DNA from: AP-15 sp963735445
GTDB lineage: Bacteria; Pseudomonadota; Alphaproteobacteria; ATCC43930; CGMCC-115725
DNA: 64,000 nucleotides
Assembly: GCA_963735445.1 (NCBI GenBank)
Contig: CAVTLC010000017.1
Location: forward strand, 19,552 to 83,551
Direction: 5' to 3'
Shown: positions 55,616-63,766 of the stretch, in pieces
How positions within the stretch are numbered: position 1 is the first letter of the stretch
Layout: each line of letters starts with the position of its first letter
Made by a program: the position numbers and the translations under genes
Notes under the pieces: generated by a model
Database searches by the model: none
The model's input: the letters and a program-made list of their open reading frames with translations, nothing else
What the model was told of the DNA's origin: nothing

Positions 55616-56059
55616 GTGGCCGACCCGCTACCCAGCGCGGTAACCAATCGCACGACCGGTAAACTTGCAACGCTAAAGCTCCGGGCGGACTTTTTGCGAG
55701 TCGCTGCGAGCCGGCAAAAGGCGGTGATGCCCGGGTTGGTCCTGCAGTCAGCGCCGGCTCCGGTTGGCGGAAATAGCGATAGCGTCAGGGTGGGGTTCAC
55801 GGCCAGCCGAAAGGTCGGAAATGCCGTGCTGCGCAATCGCGCGAAACGCAAAATGCGCGCCGCTGCGAGAAGCGTCTTAGCGGATCGCGGGAGGCCCGGA
55901 ACCGACTACGTGTTGATCGCGCGAGCGTCCACACCAGAACGGCCCTTTGCGGAACTTCTGTCCGATCTCGCGGCAGCCCTGAGTCGGATCGAGCGGAGTG
56001 CTCCACGGTATAGCGACCGCGTTCGCGACAGAAATGAGATCAGACGGGGCGTGAGATGA
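55616..56059 (+). CDS. rnpA: Ribonuclease P protein component
   Basis: RnpA (147 aa, GTG start 5 bp after rpmH) binds the catalytic P RNA and helps process tRNA 5' ends. LKLRADFLRVAASRQKAVMP matches the family start, VRVGFTASRKVGNAVLRNRA plus KRKMRAAAR is the RNR RNA-binding motif, and DYVLIAR the following strand. The RNA subunit gene was not found here. Its end overlaps yidD by 4 bp. Confidence 0.95.
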   Translation: MADPLPSAVTNRTTGKLATLKLRADFLRVAASRQKAVMPGLVLQSAPAPVGGNSDSVRVGFTASRKVGNAVLRNRAKRKMRAAARSVLADRGRPGTDYVLIARASTPERPFAELLSDLAAALSRIERSAPRYSDRVRDRNEIRRGVR

Positions 56060-56334
56060 AGCGGTTTCCTTGTGGAAGTGTCGCGAGTGGGGCGATGCAG
56101 GCCGTTGTGCGCGCCTATCAGCTTATGCTGTCGCCGGTGCTACCGCCTTCCTGCCGCTTTCTGCCGACATGCTCGGATTACGCGATCGAGGCATTGGCCG
56201 AGCACGGGCCGTTGCACGGTAGCGCTTTGGCGGTGCGCCGGCTGGCGCGGTGTCATCCATGGGGCGGCAGCGGTTACGATCCGGTCCCACCGCACCCATC
56301 CACCGGGATGGCGACCAGACCGTCGGCATATTAG
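56056..56334 (+). CDS. yidD: Membrane protein insertion efficiency factor YidD
   Basis: A 92-aa amphipathic protein. VRAYQLMLSPVLPPSCRFLP, TCSDYAIEALAEHGPLHGSA and RCHPWGGSGYDPVP are the diagnostic YidD blocks, with the three conserved cysteines. It helps insertion of inner-membrane proteins together with YidC and lies 34 bp before yidC, overlapping rnpA by 4 bp. Confidence 0.96.
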   Translation: MKRFPCGSVASGAMQAVVRAYQLMLSPVLPPSCRFLPTCSDYAIEALAEHGPLHGSALAVRRLARCHPWGGSGYDPVPPHPSTGMATRPSAY

Positions 56335-56368
56335 CGCATTGTAATGAGATTGGCCGGTCCCGACTGAA

Positions 56369-58102
56369 ATGGAACAGCGCAACCTGCTGATTGCGATCGT
56401 GCTGTCGGTCGGGATCTTGATCGGTTTCCAGTTTGTCTTTCAGCGGCTGCACCCGACCGTGCCGCATGTGGGCACGGAGGCCACCTCGCCGACAAACCCG
56501 GTTACGACGCCGAAACCGCAAGCTGGCGCGCCTGGGACCAATGCGCCGGGAGCGGTTGCGACAAAAGCGACGCAAACAGTGGCGGAGGCGATCGCCGGTC
56601 AACCGCGCGTCATGATCGCCACCCCGCGGCTGCATGGCTCGATCGACCTGAAAGGGGCCCAGTTCGACGATCTGACGCTTGCGGATTATCACGAAACGGT
56701 CGACCCAAAGAGCCCCGAGGTCCTGCTGCTGTCGCCGCCCGGCACCGCAAACCCTTATCTCGCCGAGTTTGGTTGGGTTGCGGCTGAACCCGGATCAGTC
56801 AAATTGCCGGGACCCGACACCGTGTGGAAGGCCTCGGAGGGTCCGCTTACACCGTCGAACCCGGTGATCTTGACCTGGGATAATGGCCAGGGGCTGGTCT
56901 TTACGCGCACGATCTCGGTCGATCCCGACTACATGTTCACGGTGCACGACGAGGTGCACAATACCGGCAAGGATTCGGTCAAACTGTTGCCCTACGGACT
57001 GATCAGCCGCACTGGCACGCCGGAGGTCGCCGGCTACTATATTTTGTTTGAAGGGCTGATCGGCTATCTCAACGGCTCATTGCAGGAGGTCAAATACTCT
57101 TCTTTAAACAATGGACAGCCGATAGATTTCAGTTCGACCGGCGGATGGTTCGGTTTTACCGATAAATACTGGCTAACATCGCTGATTCCGGAGCAGAAGG
57201 AGCCGATAAAGGCCCGCTTCACGCGCTCACTTGAAAATGGGGTCGAGCACTATCAGACAGATTACCTGGGAACAGCAACGACCGTGGCCCCTGGGGCCAC
57301 CGCTGGGACCTCGACCCGCTTTTTTGCCGGCGCCAAGGAACTCAACCTTCTCGAAGCCTACAGCGCTTCCGGGATTCCCCTGTTCGAGTATTCGATCGAT
57401 TTCGGATGGTTCTGGTTTTTGACCAAGCCGATTTTCCGCCTCCTGCTCATCCTTGAACATTTCCTTGGAAACTTTGGTCTGGCCATTTTGCTGTTCACGC
57501 TCTGTGTGAAGCTGCTGTTTTTGCCGCTCGCCAACAAATCGTATCAGGCGATGAGCAAGATGAAGCTGTTGCAGCCTGAGGTCCAAAAACTGCGCGAGCG
57601 CTTCCCCGACGACAAAGCGCGTCAGCAGCAAGAGATGATGGCGCTCTACAAGCGCGTCGGGGCCAATCCGCTGGCCGGCTGCCTGCCGATCGTGATCCAG
57701 ATCCCGGTGTTTTTCTCGCTGTACAAGGTGCTGTTCGTCACGATCGAGATGCGGCACGCCCCGTTCTTTGGCTGGATCCACGATTTGTCGGCGCCCGACC
57801 CGACCTCGTTCGCCAATTTGTTCGGTTTGCTGCCGTTCAACCCCGCCGCCGTTCCACTTATCGGGTCATTTTTGCTGATTGGCGCGTGGCCGCTGATCAT
57901 GGGCGTGACGATGTTTCTTCAACAGAAGCTGAACCCGCAACCCGTCGACCCGATGCAAGCGCGGATGTTCATGATCCTACCGGTCGTATTCACCTATATG
58001 CTTTCGCATTTCCCGGCCGGCCTGGTGATCTACTGGGCGTGGAACAATACCCTCAGCATCGCTCAGCAATGGCTGATCATGCACCGCGCCGGAGCGGCCT
58101 AG
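56369..58102 (+). CDS. yidC: Membrane protein insertase YidC
   Basis: YidC (577 aa) inserts and folds inner-membrane proteins, alone or with SecYEG. The first span is NLLIAIVLSVGILIGFQFVF; residues about 30-340 form the large periplasmic beta domain of gram-negative YidC; the C-terminal insertase core has FGWFWFLTKPIFRLLLILEH, KSYQAMSKMKLLQPEVQKLR and NPLAGCLPIVIQIPVFFSLY. Length is normal. It is followed 14 bp later by engB. Confidence 0.97.
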   Translation: MEQRNLLIAIVLSVGILIGFQFVFQRLHPTVPHVGTEATSPTNPVTTPKPQAGAPGTNAPGAVATKATQTVAEAIAGQPRVMIATPRLHGSIDLKGAQFDDLTLADYHETVDPKSPEVLLLSPPGTANPYLAEFGWVAAEPGSVKLPGPDTVWKASEGPLTPSNPVILTWDNGQGLVFTRTISVDPDYMFTVHDEVHNTGKDSVKLLPYGLISRTGTPEVAGYYILFEGLIGYLNGSLQEVKYSSLNNGQPIDFSSTGGWFGFTDKYWLTSLIPEQKEPIKARFTRSLENGVEHYQTDYLGTATTVAPGATAGTSTRFFAGAKELNLLEAYSASGIPLFEYSIDFGWFWFLTKPIFRLLLILEHFLGNFGLAILLFTLCVKLLFLPLANKSYQAMSKMKLLQPEVQKLRERFPDDKARQQQEMMALYKRVGANPLAGCLPIVIQIPVFFSLYKVLFVTIEMRHAPFFGWIHDLSAPDPTSFANLFGLLPFNPAAVPLIGSFLLIGAWPLIMGVTMFLQQKLNPQPVDPMQARMFMILPVVFTYMLSHFPAGLVIYWAWNNTLSIAQQWLIMHRAGAA

Positions 58103-58116
58103 CCGCCGAGGCGTGG

Positions 58117-58827
58117 ATGGCGGAGGTAAATTGGGCCGACCTGTTTCCGGCGCGCGACATCGACCCCGAAGCGGTCGAATTGGGGCGACGGCTGTTCGCT
58201 CGCGAGGTGCGGTTTGTTGCCGGTGCGGCCGAACCCGCAGCCCTGCCGCCGGAGGGTCTGCCCGAAATCGCCTTTGCCGGCCGGTCCAATGTCGGCAAAT
58301 CCAGTCTGGTAAACGCGCTAACCGGCCGTAACACGCTGGCGCGCACCTCGAACACGCCGGGCCGCACACGCCAGCTCAATTTTTTTGCGCTCGCAGGCGA
58401 ACTGATGCTGGTCGATCTGCCGGGCTACGGCTACGCCGAGGCCTCGAAAGCGGCGATCGAGCGGTGGACCGGGCTGGTGCGCCGCTATCTGCGGTCGCGG
58501 GCATCACTGCGCCGGGTCTGCCTGCTTATCGATTCCCGGCATGGCATCAAGGAGCCCGACCGGCCGATATTAGAGATGCTCGATCAAGCCGGGATCTCGT
58601 ACCAGCTGATCCTGACCAAGACCGACAAGCCTTCTTCCAGCGAGTTGGCCGCCACCGCCGAGCGGGTGGCAGCCGAACTCGCGACACACGCCGCGGCCCA
58701 TCCCGAAATTCATTTGACGAGCGCCGAGAAAAAACGCGGGATCGAGGCGTTGCGTGCAACATTGGCTGCGTTCGCATCGCCGGCTTTCCTGCTGCCCGCG
58801 ATGGCGGCGTGCGACCAACCACGATAG
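58117..58827 (+). CDS. engB: Ribosome biogenesis GTPase EngB/YsxC
   Basis: A 236-aa GTP-binding protein needed for 50S assembly. G1 is EIAFAGRSNVGKSSLVNALT, switch I region RTSNTPGRTRQLNFF, G3 VDLPGYGYAEASK and G4 LTKTDKPSSSEL. The start at 58117 (MAEVNWADLFPARDIDPEAV) follows a GAGG site. argB begins 13 bp after its stop, an order shared by many alphaproteobacteria. Confidence 0.95.
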   Translation: MAEVNWADLFPARDIDPEAVELGRRLFAREVRFVAGAAEPAALPPEGLPEIAFAGRSNVGKSSLVNALTGRNTLARTSNTPGRTRQLNFFALAGELMLVDLPGYGYAEASKAAIERWTGLVRRYLRSRASLRRVCLLIDSRHGIKEPDRPILEMLDQAGISYQLILTKTDKPSSSELAATAERVAAELATHAAAHPEIHLTSAEKKRGIEALRATLAAFASPAFLLPAMAACDQPR

Positions 58828-58840
58828 AGTGCCGACCGCC

Positions 58841-59753
58841 ATGTCCCTGAGCCCGAATCCCTGGACCGCCGCCGTCGAACCCAATCCGCAAGCGAAAGCC
58901 ACAGTGCTGGCCGAGGCGCTCCCCTATATGCGCCGCTATGCCGGCCATACGCTCGTCGTCAAATATGGCGGACACGCAATGGGAGACGGCGGGGATTCGT
59001 TCGCCCGCGATGTCGTGTTGCTAAAACAAGTCGGGATTCACCCGATCGTCGTCCATGGCGGCGGGCCGCAGATCGGTCACATGCTAAAGCGGCTGGGCAT
59101 TGAAAGCCGGTTTGTCGACGGGTTGAGGATCACCGACGCCGAGACGATGGAAGTCGTCGAGATGGTCCTGGCCGGCACGATCAACAAACAATTGGTCGCG
59201 GCGATCAATGCAGAGGGCGGCTGCGCGATCGGCCTCTCGGGTAAGGACGGCGGGTTGATCAGGGCGACAAAGGTGACGGGCAGCAAGCTCGAAGGCGGTG
59301 TCCGGACCGAAATCGATTTGGGTTTTGTCGGCGAGCCGCAACACGTCGCGGTCAACGTACTCGACACCTTTATCAAGTCCGACATCATCCCGGTCGTGGC
59401 GCCAATCGGCGTCGGCGCCGATGGTGAGACCTACAACATCAACGCCGATACCGTTGCCGGCGCCGTCGCCGCCGCGGTCAAGGCAACCCGCCTGTTATTG
59501 CTGACCGATGTCGCGGGCGTGCTCGATGCGGACAAGCAGTTGCTTGTCGGAAATTACCGCGGGTTCGGCGCGGCAGATGATCGCCGAGGGCGTGATCTAT
59601 GGCGGAATGATCCCCAAGGTCGAAACCTGCCTCGATGCCGTCGATGGCGGGGTCGAAGCGGCAGTGATCCTCGACGGGCGCGTGCCGCACGCGATCCTGC
59701 TCGAGTTGTTCACCGACACCTCGGGGGCCGGCACTCTGATCCGGGCGGGGTGA
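58841..59753 (+). CDS. argB: Acetylglutamate kinase, reading frame broken by one base
   Basis: ArgB (303 aa once corrected) phosphorylates N-acetylglutamate, the second step of arginine synthesis. From ATG 58841 the N-terminal part shows VVKYGGHAMGDGG, GIHPIVVHGGGPQIGHMLKR and NADTVAGAVAAAVKATRLLL; the end (QMIAEGVIYGGMIPKVETCL, then VPHAILLELFTDTSGAGTLI) is in another frame. Deleting one T at about 59544 gives KQLLSEITAGSARQMIAEG and joins the parts; total length is 3n+1. Without correction, the first frame runs on by chance into the next gene, giving a spurious 567-aa chimera. Confidence 0.93.
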
Positions 59754-59764
59754 AGGCGGTCGCG

Positions 59765-60457
59765 ATGGCTGACAAAGCGGGCCGCGCATTGCACGAAATC
59801 GAGACCTGGATCTTTGATCTCGACAACACGCTCTACCCGGCCTCTTGCCGCCTCTTCGACCAGATCCACGACCGAATGCAGCGCTTTATCGCCGATCGGC
59901 TGGATCTGTCGCTGGAAGACGCGCTTATCGTTCAGAAGACCTATTTCCGCGAACACGGGACGACGATGCGCGGCTTGATGACGGTCGACAAGGTCGACCC
60001 TCATGAATTCCTCGCCTATGTCCACGAGGTCGATCTCGCCTGTGTGCCGCCCGACCCGGTGCTCTGCGCCGCGATCGAGGCGCTGCCGGGCCGCAAGATC
60101 GTCCACACCAATGGCTCGGTACGCCACGCCGAGCGGCTGCTCGACCATCTCGGCATCGCGGGATCGTTCTCCGGCATCGTCGATATCGTCGACGCCGGGT
60201 TCGAGCCAAAACCGGCCTTAGCCGGCTATCACGAGTTATTGCGGCGCCACGATGTCCCCCCGACGACCGCGATTATGATCGAAGACATGGCCAAGAACCT
60301 GATCCCGGCAGCGGCGCTTGGCATGACCACGGCGTGGATGCGCGGCACGATCGATTGGGCGGCAGCCGCCTCCGAGGGCGACCATATCCACTATGTCGTC
60401 GACAACCTCGGCCACTTTCTCGCCGAAGCCGCATCGCTCCCCCGCCGCGACAAGTAA
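59765..60457 (+). CDS. HAD-family pyrimidine 5'-nucleotidase
   Basis: A 230-aa HAD phosphatase of the Sdt1/YjjG-like pyrimidine 5'-nucleotidase group. Motif I is WIFDLDNTLYPASCRLFDQI with the nucleophile Asp and general acid Asp; motif II is KIVHTNGSVRHAERLL; motif III/IV is TTAIMIEDMAKNLIPAAALG. ATG 59765 has an AAGGCGG site; a GTG at 59750 overlapping the argB stop is an alternative. Genes of this type follow argB in many alphaproteobacteria. Confidence 0.9.
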   Translation: MADKAGRALHEIETWIFDLDNTLYPASCRLFDQIHDRMQRFIADRLDLSLEDALIVQKTYFREHGTTMRGLMTVDKVDPHEFLAYVHEVDLACVPPDPVLCAAIEALPGRKIVHTNGSVRHAERLLDHLGIAGSFSGIVDIVDAGFEPKPALAGYHELLRRHDVPPTTAIMIEDMAKNLIPAAALGMTTAWMRGTIDWAAAASEGDHIHYVVDNLGHFLAEAASLPRRDK

Positions 60458-60470
60458 AACGGCGCGCCCA

Positions 60471-60632
60471 AATTCCCGTGCAATCGGGAATTTACCGGGA
60501 AAATTTGTGGTCATCTGCCAAATATACTGGCTCATATCAATAGCTTACAGGAAACCTAACCTCTCCCAACCGGGAATTTAAAATGCCCTAAACGGGAATT
60601 CAATTTCGGTAATCGGGAATTCACGGGAAATC
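60471..60632. repeat. Cluster of CGGGAATT-type direct repeats with one inverted pair
   Basis: The word CGGGAA(T/A) recurs at 60485, 60496, 60571, 60593, 60614 and 60624, usually as CGGGAATT. An inverted copy (AATTCCCG at 60471-60478) pairs with 60485-60492 to form a hairpin with a 6-nt loop. The cluster starts 14 bp after the nucleotidase stop, in more AT-rich DNA, and marks the boundary between the conserved block and the gene-poor segment. Confidence 0.6.
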
Positions 60633-60914
60633 GCTCCGACCCACAGGACTGTCGTCCCAAACACGAGTAACGAAGCTAATTAAGCGCAATCTCGACATGT
60701 GCAATACGCCGAAAATGTTCAACTACGTCGGTACAAGCCTGCGCTTGCTTACTGCTAATCGCGGACTGCGAGACGGGCCGCCATCGCCCGGTGAAGCACG
60801 GCCCAGGGAGGCAAAAGCGGATTAGCTCTTATCCAGCTTCGGCGCTGCGTGACCCGGGAGCCTTATCAGCCAGCTAGCTGGGCAGCAGCGCAGAACCACC
60901 CGAGGCAGGAGAGT

Positions 60915-61079
60915 ATGGTTGACGAGAGCGACGGAATGCGCCGCGCCTTCCGGCCCCACGCTTGCTGCGGATGGTGGTATCTCCGAATGCCGGCCATCAG
61001 CCTATGGTGGCGTCCCGGCGGCCAAATCTCGGATTATCGCGTATTGTATCCGTCGCTCAACTCCGCCCTGAGGCCTTGA
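60915..61079 (+). CDS. Possible small protein, 54 aa
   Basis: A short ORF (MVDESDGMRRAFRPHACCGW onward, rich in Trp, Arg and Cys) whose only strong support is an AGGAGAG site immediately before the ATG. It has no recognisable motif or membrane span. It lies in the 60458-61723 gap, which otherwise contains repeats, a terminator and one more short ORF. Confidence 0.2.
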   Translation: MVDESDGMRRAFRPHACCGWWYLRMPAISLWWRPGGQISDYRVLYPSLNSALRP

Positions 61080-61238
61080 ACGATGCGTCCATACCACCAT
61101 TTGACTATGCGTTATAGCCGCAGTGCGTTTGTGGGCTTCGTCAAAGCGGTAAACAATTGGCAGAAACCCTCAAGTACTGGCCTGTGCGCGAGGCGGCTAC
61201 CGGAAGGGACCCCGCGCATTTCGAGAAGGGAGAATGCC

Positions 61239-61361
61239 ATGCTGGCGTTCGTCCAACTCGATACCGGCCAATCGGGATGTAGGGCAACCTACCGCCTGAC
61301 CTTTGGGCTATATATGCCCTGGCTGGCGTCGATGGTGGCGCTATTGTCTCGATTGACCTGA
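61239..61361 (+). CDS. Possible small membrane peptide, 40 aa, followed by a terminator
   Basis: MLAFVQLDTGQSGCRATYRL then TFGLYMPWLASMVALLSRLT; the second half could span a membrane. An AAGGGAG site lies 5 nt before the ATG and a strong intrinsic terminator begins right after the stop, so the region is probably transcribed, either to make this peptide or as a small RNA. Coding status is uncertain. Confidence 0.25.
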   Translation: MLAFVQLDTGQSGCRATYRLTFGLYMPWLASMVALLSRLT

Positions 61362-61362
61362 G

Positions 61363-61395
61363 ACAGAAGGGCATCCCGGAAACGGGATGCCCTTT
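61363..61395 (+). terminator. Rho-independent terminator with GAAA tetraloop
   Basis: AGGGCATCCCG-GAAA-CGGGATGCCCT is a perfect 11-bp stem with a stable GAAA loop, followed by TTCTC. It lies directly after the 40-aa ORF on the plus strand. There is no recognised gene upstream, so it marks an unannotated transcript ending here. Confidence 0.85.
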
Positions 61396-61479
61396 CTCGA
61401 TATGCCCGGGCTATTGCTACGTGGCGGGGGCCGATGACCAGCGAAACAATTTAACTCATCTTCCTTCCACAAATATTTG

Positions 61480-61614
61480 GCAAGCGTAGGGCGGATGCAA
61501 TCCGCCACCTTGGTTTGTTGGCGATGCTGCCCGTTTCGGGGTGTCGGGTGCTGAACAAGAATTTCGCCGCGACACTCTCCCCGGAAAGGCGGATTGCATC
61601 CGCCCTACGCTTGC
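61480..61614. repeat. REP/BIME-like element with perfect 27-bp inverted arms
   Basis: Positions 61480-61506 and 61588-61614 are perfect reverse complements (27 of 27 bases), separated by 81 bp. Each arm contains its own palindrome, GGCGGAT-GCA-ATCCGCC, and the shared outer word GCGTAGGGCGGA. Nested palindromes facing each other are the layout of REP doublets and small non-autonomous elements mobilised by REP-associated transposases. No transposase is present in the window. Confidence 0.8.
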
Positions 61615-61723
61615 TTACGCTTCTGCGCGGATACGTTGACTCTAGGTTTCGTAGAGCGCTTCGAGAGAAGTCCGCATCAATCTCGCCCGCATCGAGACAA
61701 GAATTGACCGCATTACGCGCCTG

Positions 61724-62344
61724 CTACACGATGTTATCGATCGCTTCCACAAGTTCCCAGATAAACCCGGTGATATAATTCACGTCAGATCGGGTTATCG
61801 GCCAGGGAAGACGAGGTATACCTGGCTGGAGGTCACCCTCGTGCACGATCTTGTTGCGGCGGTTTATGATGAGCGACAGCTCCTTCTTAAGCCACTCTGA
61901 TTTCACCGCTGCGCCCGCTGCTGTCGGACCGAGCTCCTCTGAAACCTCGTGCCAGAGCCTGCACTCCGAAATCAAACGCACCCCCTCAGCAATATCGTCC
62001 GGATATTGGTAAGTCACTCGGCTTAGCCTGGTCCGTACCTCTAAGTCAAAGACCATTGCGCGATCTGATATATTTGTCCCCCCGTGGATGCGCATCATTG
62101 CATCCCCCGATACTTGAAAGCGTGCAAAGCCCGGACATATCGGGCGCTTACCGATGAAGATGTTCACCATGTGCGTGGCTACAAGCTCATGGATGTAGAG
62201 ATCCAGCGCGCTGACGCGCGCCGCCCACTCAGCTCTCAGCAACTCGTCAGGTTGCAGGGCTGTCTGGTTGGCTACGAAGCCGTGTAGGGCGGCGAAAAAC
62301 TCACAGCGCTGCCAGACATCATCAAAGTACGTCTTTGGCGTCAT
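61724..62344 (-). CDS. HEPN-like protein downstream of a ParA-like ATPase
   Basis: A 206-aa helical protein. Near the C-terminus IINRRNKIVHEGDLQPG carries R-x4-H (arginine to histidine in RNKIVH), the catalytic pattern of HEPN ribonucleases, here of the RiboL-PSP-HEPN look with RN-x-I-x-H. The N-terminal half (FFAALHGFVANQTALQPDEL, VSALDLYIHELVATHMVNIF) is helical with no known motif. ATG 62344 is chosen; a TTG at 62356 is possible. Either start overlaps the ParA-like gene by 23-35 bp, so the two are coupled. It may be an RNA-cutting effector. Confidence 0.65.
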   Translation of the reverse strand: MTPKTYFDDVWQRCEFFAALHGFVANQTALQPDELLRAEWAARVSALDLYIHELVATHMVNIFIGKRPICPGFARFQVSGDAMMRIHGGTNISDRAMVFDLEVRTRLSRVTYQYPDDIAEGVRLISECRLWHEVSEELGPTAAGAAVKSEWLKKELSLIINRRNKIVHEGDLQPGIPRLPWPITRSDVNYITGFIWELVEAIDNIV

Positions 62345-63389
62345 CGGCCGCGTCAATCGTCAACGCTAACACCCTGTCGGCGCATATTCGGAACGCGTCC
62401 TCAAAGCTCGCCATATTGCCTTCTGCCTGTTCCCAAATTACCCCCTGGCCTATGATTTCAGGTGGTAGTTCGTAGACTGGGATCTGGTGCTCCTGCGAAA
62501 GCGCAATCAGGCTGTTGAAATCAGCAACCTCCATAATCGGGGTCCATGGATCAATGCCCGCCCTTTTCTTGAAAGTCGCTACATCGACAAGGCCGGAGCG
62601 CACCAGACTGGGGACCAGCTCGTCACGTAGGCCATTCACCAACTGATCAATCCAGCGCTGGAACGCCGAACTCGCCTTCTTTACCCGTGGACGGTACTTC
62701 TGGATAATTGCACCGATAAACTGCACGTCAGGATCGGGAAATGGGTAGTCAGCCTCGCGCAGAACGTCGATTGAATAGGCAGTCTTAGCCCACGTTTTCC
62801 ATCGCGGAAGCGTCTTGGCAAGTGAGGTCAGTGCCATAGACGAAAAATAGTCGGGATGTAGCGGGACGATGAAATAGTCGCCCGTCATCATCAAATTTTG
62901 ATTCATCGGCCCCAAGCTAGGGCTCATATCCACGAACACGTACTCGACCCCGTATTTCGCCGCCGTAACGTCGAGCAGATATCGGATTGCTCCTGGCATA
63001 TTGCGCAGTGCAAGTAGCGATCCGCTCAACTCTTGTGCGATACCCAGCGTCGTTTCATATTCCGCTAGCCCGATATGTCCGGGCAACAAGAGAAGATTCG
63101 AATTACCCGACACCTCGAAGCAATCCGCACCAACAATTTGCTTCGGTTTCGATTCAAAAGCCGGCGAGAGAGCATCCTTCAGATTGTTCGGCGGGTCTGC
63201 GCAATACGAATTCTCCAGATCATCGATGCCCTTGTAGCCGAGCACCATACCCGTGAGGTTGCACTGGGGATCAAAATCCGCCATGAGCACGCGCTTGCCC
63301 ATTGCGGCAAGCATCCAACTGAGATTGAAGACCGTCGTCGTCTTCGAGACGCCGCCCTTGTGATTGAACATATTAACGATCTTGGCCAC
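62322..63389 (-). CDS. ParA/MinD-like ATPase of an accessory locus
   Basis: A 355-aa P-loop ATPase. The deviant Walker A is FNHKGGVSKTTTVFNLSWML with signature Lys (K11) and P-loop Lys (K16); VLMADFDPQCNLTGMVLG is the A' motif and YVFVDMSPSLGPMNQNLMMT Walker B/switch II. After about residue 210 it has an extension unlike plasmid ParA (SSAFQRWIDQLVNGLRDELV, DPWTPIMEVADFNSLIALSQ). No ParB gene or parS repeat is adjacent. The start is GTG 63389. It overlaps the HEPN-like gene and follows the 65-aa gene, suggesting a three-gene unit rather than a chromosome partition system. Confidence 0.88.
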   Translation of the reverse strand: MAKIVNMFNHKGGVSKTTTVFNLSWMLAAMGKRVLMADFDPQCNLTGMVLGYKGIDDLENSYCADPPNNLKDALSPAFESKPKQIVGADCFEVSGNSNLLLLPGHIGLAEYETTLGIAQELSGSLLALRNMPGAIRYLLDVTAAKYGVEYVFVDMSPSLGPMNQNLMMTGDYFIVPLHPDYFSSMALTSLAKTLPRWKTWAKTAYSIDVLREADYPFPDPDVQFIGAIIQKYRPRVKKASSAFQRWIDQLVNGLRDELVPSLVRSGLVDVATFKKRAGIDPWTPIMEVADFNSLIALSQEHQIPVYELPPEIIGQGVIWEQAEGNMASFEDAFRICADRVLALTIDAADDAKDVL

Positions 63390-63569
63390 CGGCGACGCCC
63401 TTCGAATGCGATCAAACAGCTTATACCATCTCGGACGCCAGTAGATTGGACTATCAAAGCGCTTGCCCAGATGATGGGTGGAGCGGGACCTTAACTCATC
63501 CTCTTGGGTGGAAAGGCGGAATTCGGCGCAGGCCCAACGACTGTACTCGCAGCATTTGCCACCAAGCGC

Positions 63570-63761
63570 CTATCGATCCACTTCGGTCCCCTGTTGTTGT
63601 GCGTAAGCAGCGAACTCTTCTATCGCAACGCGATACCAGGATCGCGACCGCTTGGGCTTCCAAAGTATCCCGTTCGGCCGAATCCGCAACGTACCCAACA
63701 TCTCGTTATTTTCCTCAATCTCGAAATCTTGAGAAACGGGGCCACGGAATTGCTTTGCCAT
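63570..63761 (-). CDS. Small basic protein of the ParA/HEPN locus, 63 aa
   Basis: An ORF starting MAKQFRGPVSQDFEIEENNE at 63761 (GTG 63767 is possible). It contains GTLRIRPNGILWKPKRSRSW followed by YRVAIEEFAAYAQQ: a short beta-strand pair and a helix, a layout common in small island-encoded proteins of unknown function. The ribosome site lies inside a 14-bp palindrome, and a promoter-like sequence lies just upstream. It is 180 bp from the ParA-like gene on the same strand. Confidence 0.6.
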   Translation of the reverse strand: MAKQFRGPVSQDFEIEENNEMLGTLRIRPNGILWKPKRSRSWYRVAIEEFAAYAQQQGTEVDR

Positions 63762-63766
63762 TAACA

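Noticed and set aside
4602..59753. Programmed +1 frameshifting as the reason for the split genes
   Set aside because: The twelve sites share no slippery sequence or stop-codon context, and the genes concerned are not known to use it.
60697..61395. Possible tmRNA, 6S or other structural RNA in the gene-poor segment
   Set aside because: No tag-peptide coding stretch, RNase P or tmRNA conserved blocks were found; only the terminator is convincing.
62322..63389. Interpreting the ParA-like gene as a chromosomal or plasmid partition system
   Set aside because: No ParB-like gene or parS-like 16-bp inverted repeats nearby, and the C-terminal extension is atypical; a partner beyond 64000 cannot be excluded.
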